Source: Acerihabitans sp015654925 (GTDB lineage Bacteria > Pseudomonadota > Gammaproteobacteria > Enterobacterales > Enterobacteriaceae). Taken from it: DNA of 64,000 nucleotides. Positions 61,982-64,000 of the stretch are shown piece by piece; positions within the stretch are counted from its first letter, which is position 1, and each line of letters starts with the position of its first letter. The translations under genes were made by a program, and so were the position numbers. The notes under the pieces were generated by a model, which searched no databases, was not told the DNA's origin, and was given only the letters and a program-made list of their open reading frames with translations. The DNA lies in NCBI RefSeq assembly GCF_047324175.1, contig NZ_CP178732.1:372001-436000 (forward strand), read 5' to 3'.

Positions 61982-63532
61982 TTATCGCAGCGCGTCAAAA
62001 ACATCTTTGCCCAGCCCGCATTCCGGGCATAAAAAGGTTTCCGGCACCTGCTCCCAGGGCGTGCCCGCGTCCACCGCCTGCATGGGTTCGCCGACGGCCG
62101 GGTCGTATATCCATTGGCATACGCTGCACTGCATTTTTACGCTGTCTGCGGCGGCGGGTCGCTCCAGGGTGGCCTGCGCTACGTCCGCAGCGGTGTTTTG
62201 CGATAGGGTTGCCGCGGGCTCTATTTGCGCCGGAGCCAAGTGCGCCGGGGTCTGGGGGCGGTATTGGCCCTGCACGGGTTCACGTTGTGCCGGAGACTGG
62301 GGACGCGCCGCGGTCCGTACCGGGGCGTCGAGGGGATGAAGCGCCCATTGGCGGGCGATTTCCCGGCCGTGTTCCCGGCAAATTTCCAGCGCAGCGCCGT
62401 CCGGGCGCCATTTGGTTTTTAGCGGCAGCGTGGTTTCAAAACCGGCATCCATCAGGCGCGTTTGCACCCGGTCCACCGCGCCGCCGTTCCAGCCGTAGCT
62501 GCCGAAGGCCGAGGCCTTTTTATCGCGAAAACGCAGGCCCGCCAGTTCTTCGAGCAAAGCGGCCACCTTGGGCATCATGACATTGTTCATGGTGGAGGAC
62601 CCGGCCAGAACCCCCTTGGAACGGAACACCTGGGTCAGGATTTCATTTTTATCATGGCGGGCGACGTTATAGATTTTAACGTCCACGGCCGGGTCGGCCT
62701 CATTGATGCCCTGGGCGATCGCGTCGGCCATCATGCGGGTATTATTGGACATGGTGTCATAAAACAGGGTGATGCGATCTTCCTGGTAGCTGTCCGCCCA
62801 TTGCAGATATTTGGCGACGATTTGCGTCGGGTTGTCGCGCCATACCACGCCGTGGGAGGTGGCAATCATCGCTAACGGCAGGTTGAACCCCAGTATCTCG
62901 GTGATTTTGGCGGTCACCAGCCGGCTGAATGGCGTCAGGATATTGGCGTAGTAGCGCAGGCACTGTTCAAATAATTCGTTCTGATCCACCTCGTCGTTAA
63001 ACAGATGTTCATCGCAATAATGTTGGCCAAAGGCGTCATTACTAAACAATACCGCGTCGCCGGTGATATAGGTCATCATACTGTCCGGCCAGTGTAGCAT
63101 CGGCGTTTCCACGAATATCAGCTGCTTGCCGTTGCCGATATCCAGGCTGTCGCCGGTATTAACCGTATGGAAATCCCATTCCGGATGGTGATGATGGCCG
63201 GTAATGGAATCAATGGCGTTGGTGGTGCAGTAAATCGGCGTATTGGGAATGCGCGCCATCAGCTCGCTGAGCGCGCCGGCGTGATCCTCTTCCGCGTGAT
63301 TGATAACGATATAGTCGATATCGGCCAGATCAATTTCCTGCGCCAGGTTTTGTACAAAATCACGGCTGAACGAAAAGTCCACCGTATCAATCAAAACGGT
63401 TTTTTCTTCGCGAATCAGGTAACTGTTGTAGCTGCTGCCTTTGAGGGTTTTATATTCGGTGCCGTGAAAATCACGCACTTCCCAATCCCGCTGTCCTACC
63501 CAATAAATATTGTTCTTAACGTGAACCGTCAT
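61982..63532 (-). CDS. norV: anaerobic nitric oxide reductase flavorubredoxin
   Basis: A 516-residue flavodiiron NO reductase (E. coli 479). The N-terminal metallo-beta-lactamase-like domain binds the di-iron site (HAEEDHAG, LHWPDSMMTYI); the flavodoxin domain (about 253-395) follows with LFYDTMSNNT; the C-terminal rubredoxin has CSVCQWIYDP and CPECGLGK. The linker between flavodoxin and rubredoxin is much longer than usual and rich in Pro, Ala and Gln. The start at 63532 matches the family; the 22-codon extension would overlap the sigma-54 promoter. Confidence 0.96.
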   Translation of the reverse strand: MTVHVKNNIYWVGQRDWEVRDFHGTEYKTLKGSSYNSYLIREEKTVLIDTVDFSFSRDFVQNLAQEIDLADIDYIVINHAEEDHAGALSELMARIPNTPIYCTTNAIDSITGHHHHPEWDFHTVNTGDSLDIGNGKQLIFVETPMLHWPDSMMTYITGDAVLFSNDAFGQHYCDEHLFNDEVDQNELFEQCLRYYANILTPFSRLVTAKITEILGFNLPLAMIATSHGVVWRDNPTQIVAKYLQWADSYQEDRITLFYDTMSNNTRMMADAIAQGINEADPAVDVKIYNVARHDKNEILTQVFRSKGVLAGSSTMNNVMMPKVAALLEELAGLRFRDKKASAFGSYGWNGGAVDRVQTRLMDAGFETTLPLKTKWRPDGAALEICREHGREIARQWALHPLDAPVRTAARPQSPAQREPVQGQYRPQTPAHLAPAQIEPAATLSQNTAADVAQATLERPAAADSVKMQCSVCQWIYDPAVGEPMQAVDAGTPWEQVPETFLCPECGLGKDVFDALR

Positions 63533-63581
63533 GATGTAAACCTTTTGGCTTAATGGGAAAAATGTTGTCTGGCAATAACAC

Positions 63582-63597
63582 TGCATAACCGATGCCA
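63582..63597 (-). promoter_or_regulatory. sigma-54 promoter of norVW
   Basis: On the minus strand TGGCAT-CGGTT-ATGCA, with the invariant GG and GC separated by ten bases. It lies about 50 bases before norV and is flanked upstream by three NorR-type boxes, the E. coli arrangement. Confidence 0.85.
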
Positions 63598-63639
63598 ATT
63601 AATAATTTATTGATTTTTAATAGTTTTTATTTTTATTTT

Positions 63640-63695
63640 GTCAAAATGAATATGGACTTATAGAGTCAATTTGATATAGTAATTATCATTTTGAC
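63640..63695. promoter_or_regulatory. three NorR enhancer boxes
   Basis: GTCAAAATGA at 63640-63649, GTCAATTTGA at 63665-63674 and TCATTTTGAC at 63686-63695 follow the GTCA-N3-TGA pattern of NorR enhancer sites. Three sites between norV and norR is the number known for E. coli. Confidence 0.8.
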
Positions 63696-63718
63696 AAAGC
63701 CTGACCAGGTACTTAGCC

Positions 63719-64000
63719 ATGGCGTTATCCATCCAGACCCTGAGCCGTATCGCGATTGAACTCCAGGCGGGCATTTCCAGCCAGGACCGTTTTCAGCGGC
63801 TGACCGACAGCCTGCGGCGTCTGCTGGATTGCGATGCCTGCGCGCTGTTGAGCTATGAGCAGCAGCTGTTCCGCCCGCTGGCGATCGCCGGGCTGTCTCC
63901 CGACGTGCTGGGGCGCCGCTTCCGGCTGGCCGAACATCCTCGGCTGGAGGCCATTGCCCGCGCCGGGGACGTCGTGCGTTTTCCGGCGGATAGCCAATTG
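63719..64000 (+). CDS. norR: anaerobic nitric oxide transcription regulator NorR (5' part)
   Basis: The first 94 residues, open at the right edge. The N-terminal GAF domain is clearly NorR: ALSIQTLSRIAIELQAGISS, QDRFQRLTDSLRRLLDCDAC, PLAIAGLSPDVLGRRF, HPRLEAIARAGDVVRFPADS. The GAF domain holds the non-haem iron NO sensor; the AAA+ and Fis-type domains lie beyond the window. It is divergent from norVW and activates it with sigma-54. Confidence 0.94.
   Translation, partial: MALSIQTLSRIAIELQAGISSQDRFQRLTDSLRRLLDCDACALLSYEQQLFRPLAIAGLSPDVLGRRFRLAEHPRLEAIARAGDVVRFPADSQL

Overview
The window is a GC-rich enterobacterial chromosome segment. Nearly every backbone gene has a recognisable Escherichia coli counterpart of about the same length, and the order follows E. 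coli blocks: gltB/yhcC-arcB-elbB-mtgA; lpoA-yraN-diaA-dolP with rsmI and rnpB; yhaK/yhaJ-yqjGFKED-mzrA-yqjA; exuR/exuT-uxaCBA-ygjV-alx-ygjR-rlmG; ileX-mug-rpoD-dnaG-rpsU/tsaD-plsY-folB-uppP-cca-ygiM-ygiF-glnE-hldE-ubiK-ribB; and tehB-norWV/norR. The uxaC-uxaB-uxaA order and the absent yqjC indicate a member of the Enterobacterales outside the Escherichia/Salmonella group. A Pectobacteriaceae, Yersiniaceae or Sodalis-like lineage is a guess from this arrangement, not something the sequence proves.

Layout. 1-7443: nitrogen assimilation (gltB, cut by the left edge) and redox sensing (ArcB), then a glycan polymerase. 7450-7925: a tandem palindromic repeat array. 7967-12482: envelope and replication-initiation genes (DolP, DiaA, YraN, LpoA), RsmI. 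12506-12882: RNase P RNA. 12950-19010: yhaK, yhaJ and the yqj cluster. 19431-26780: hexuronate regulator, transporter and catabolic operon with ExuR-type operators. 26877-31687: YgjV, Alx with its manganese riboswitch, an amidotransferase, YgjR, RlmG. 41332-59617: ileX and the macromolecular-synthesis operon, followed by envelope, tRNA-maturation, glutamine synthetase-control and riboflavin genes, the last behind an FMN riboswitch. 59788-64000: TehB and the nitric-oxide detoxification locus with a sigma-54 promoter and NorR sites.

The accessory part lies between rlmG and mug (about 31.7-41.3 kb). It holds a small coiled-coil protein; a 438-residue protein with the His-Asp-Gln-Cys layout of CE-clan cysteine peptidases and acetyltransferases, reminiscent of secreted effectors; about 1 kb of AT-rich DNA; a RidA-GST-MFS-SDR block with a divergent TetR regulator and palindromic operator candidates; and a small island remnant next to ileX made of a 16-bp copy of the tRNA 3' region, the C-terminal stub of a phage-type integrase, a Fic-domain protein and a convergent 52-codon gene that looks like its antitoxin.

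Most notable: the CE-clan effector candidate, the Fic/antitoxin remnant at ileX, the tandem 106-107 bp repeat that recurs once near 59.7 kb (both copies sit between convergent genes), a pair of NtrC-like sites upstream of gltB, and several unexplained perfect inverted repeats.
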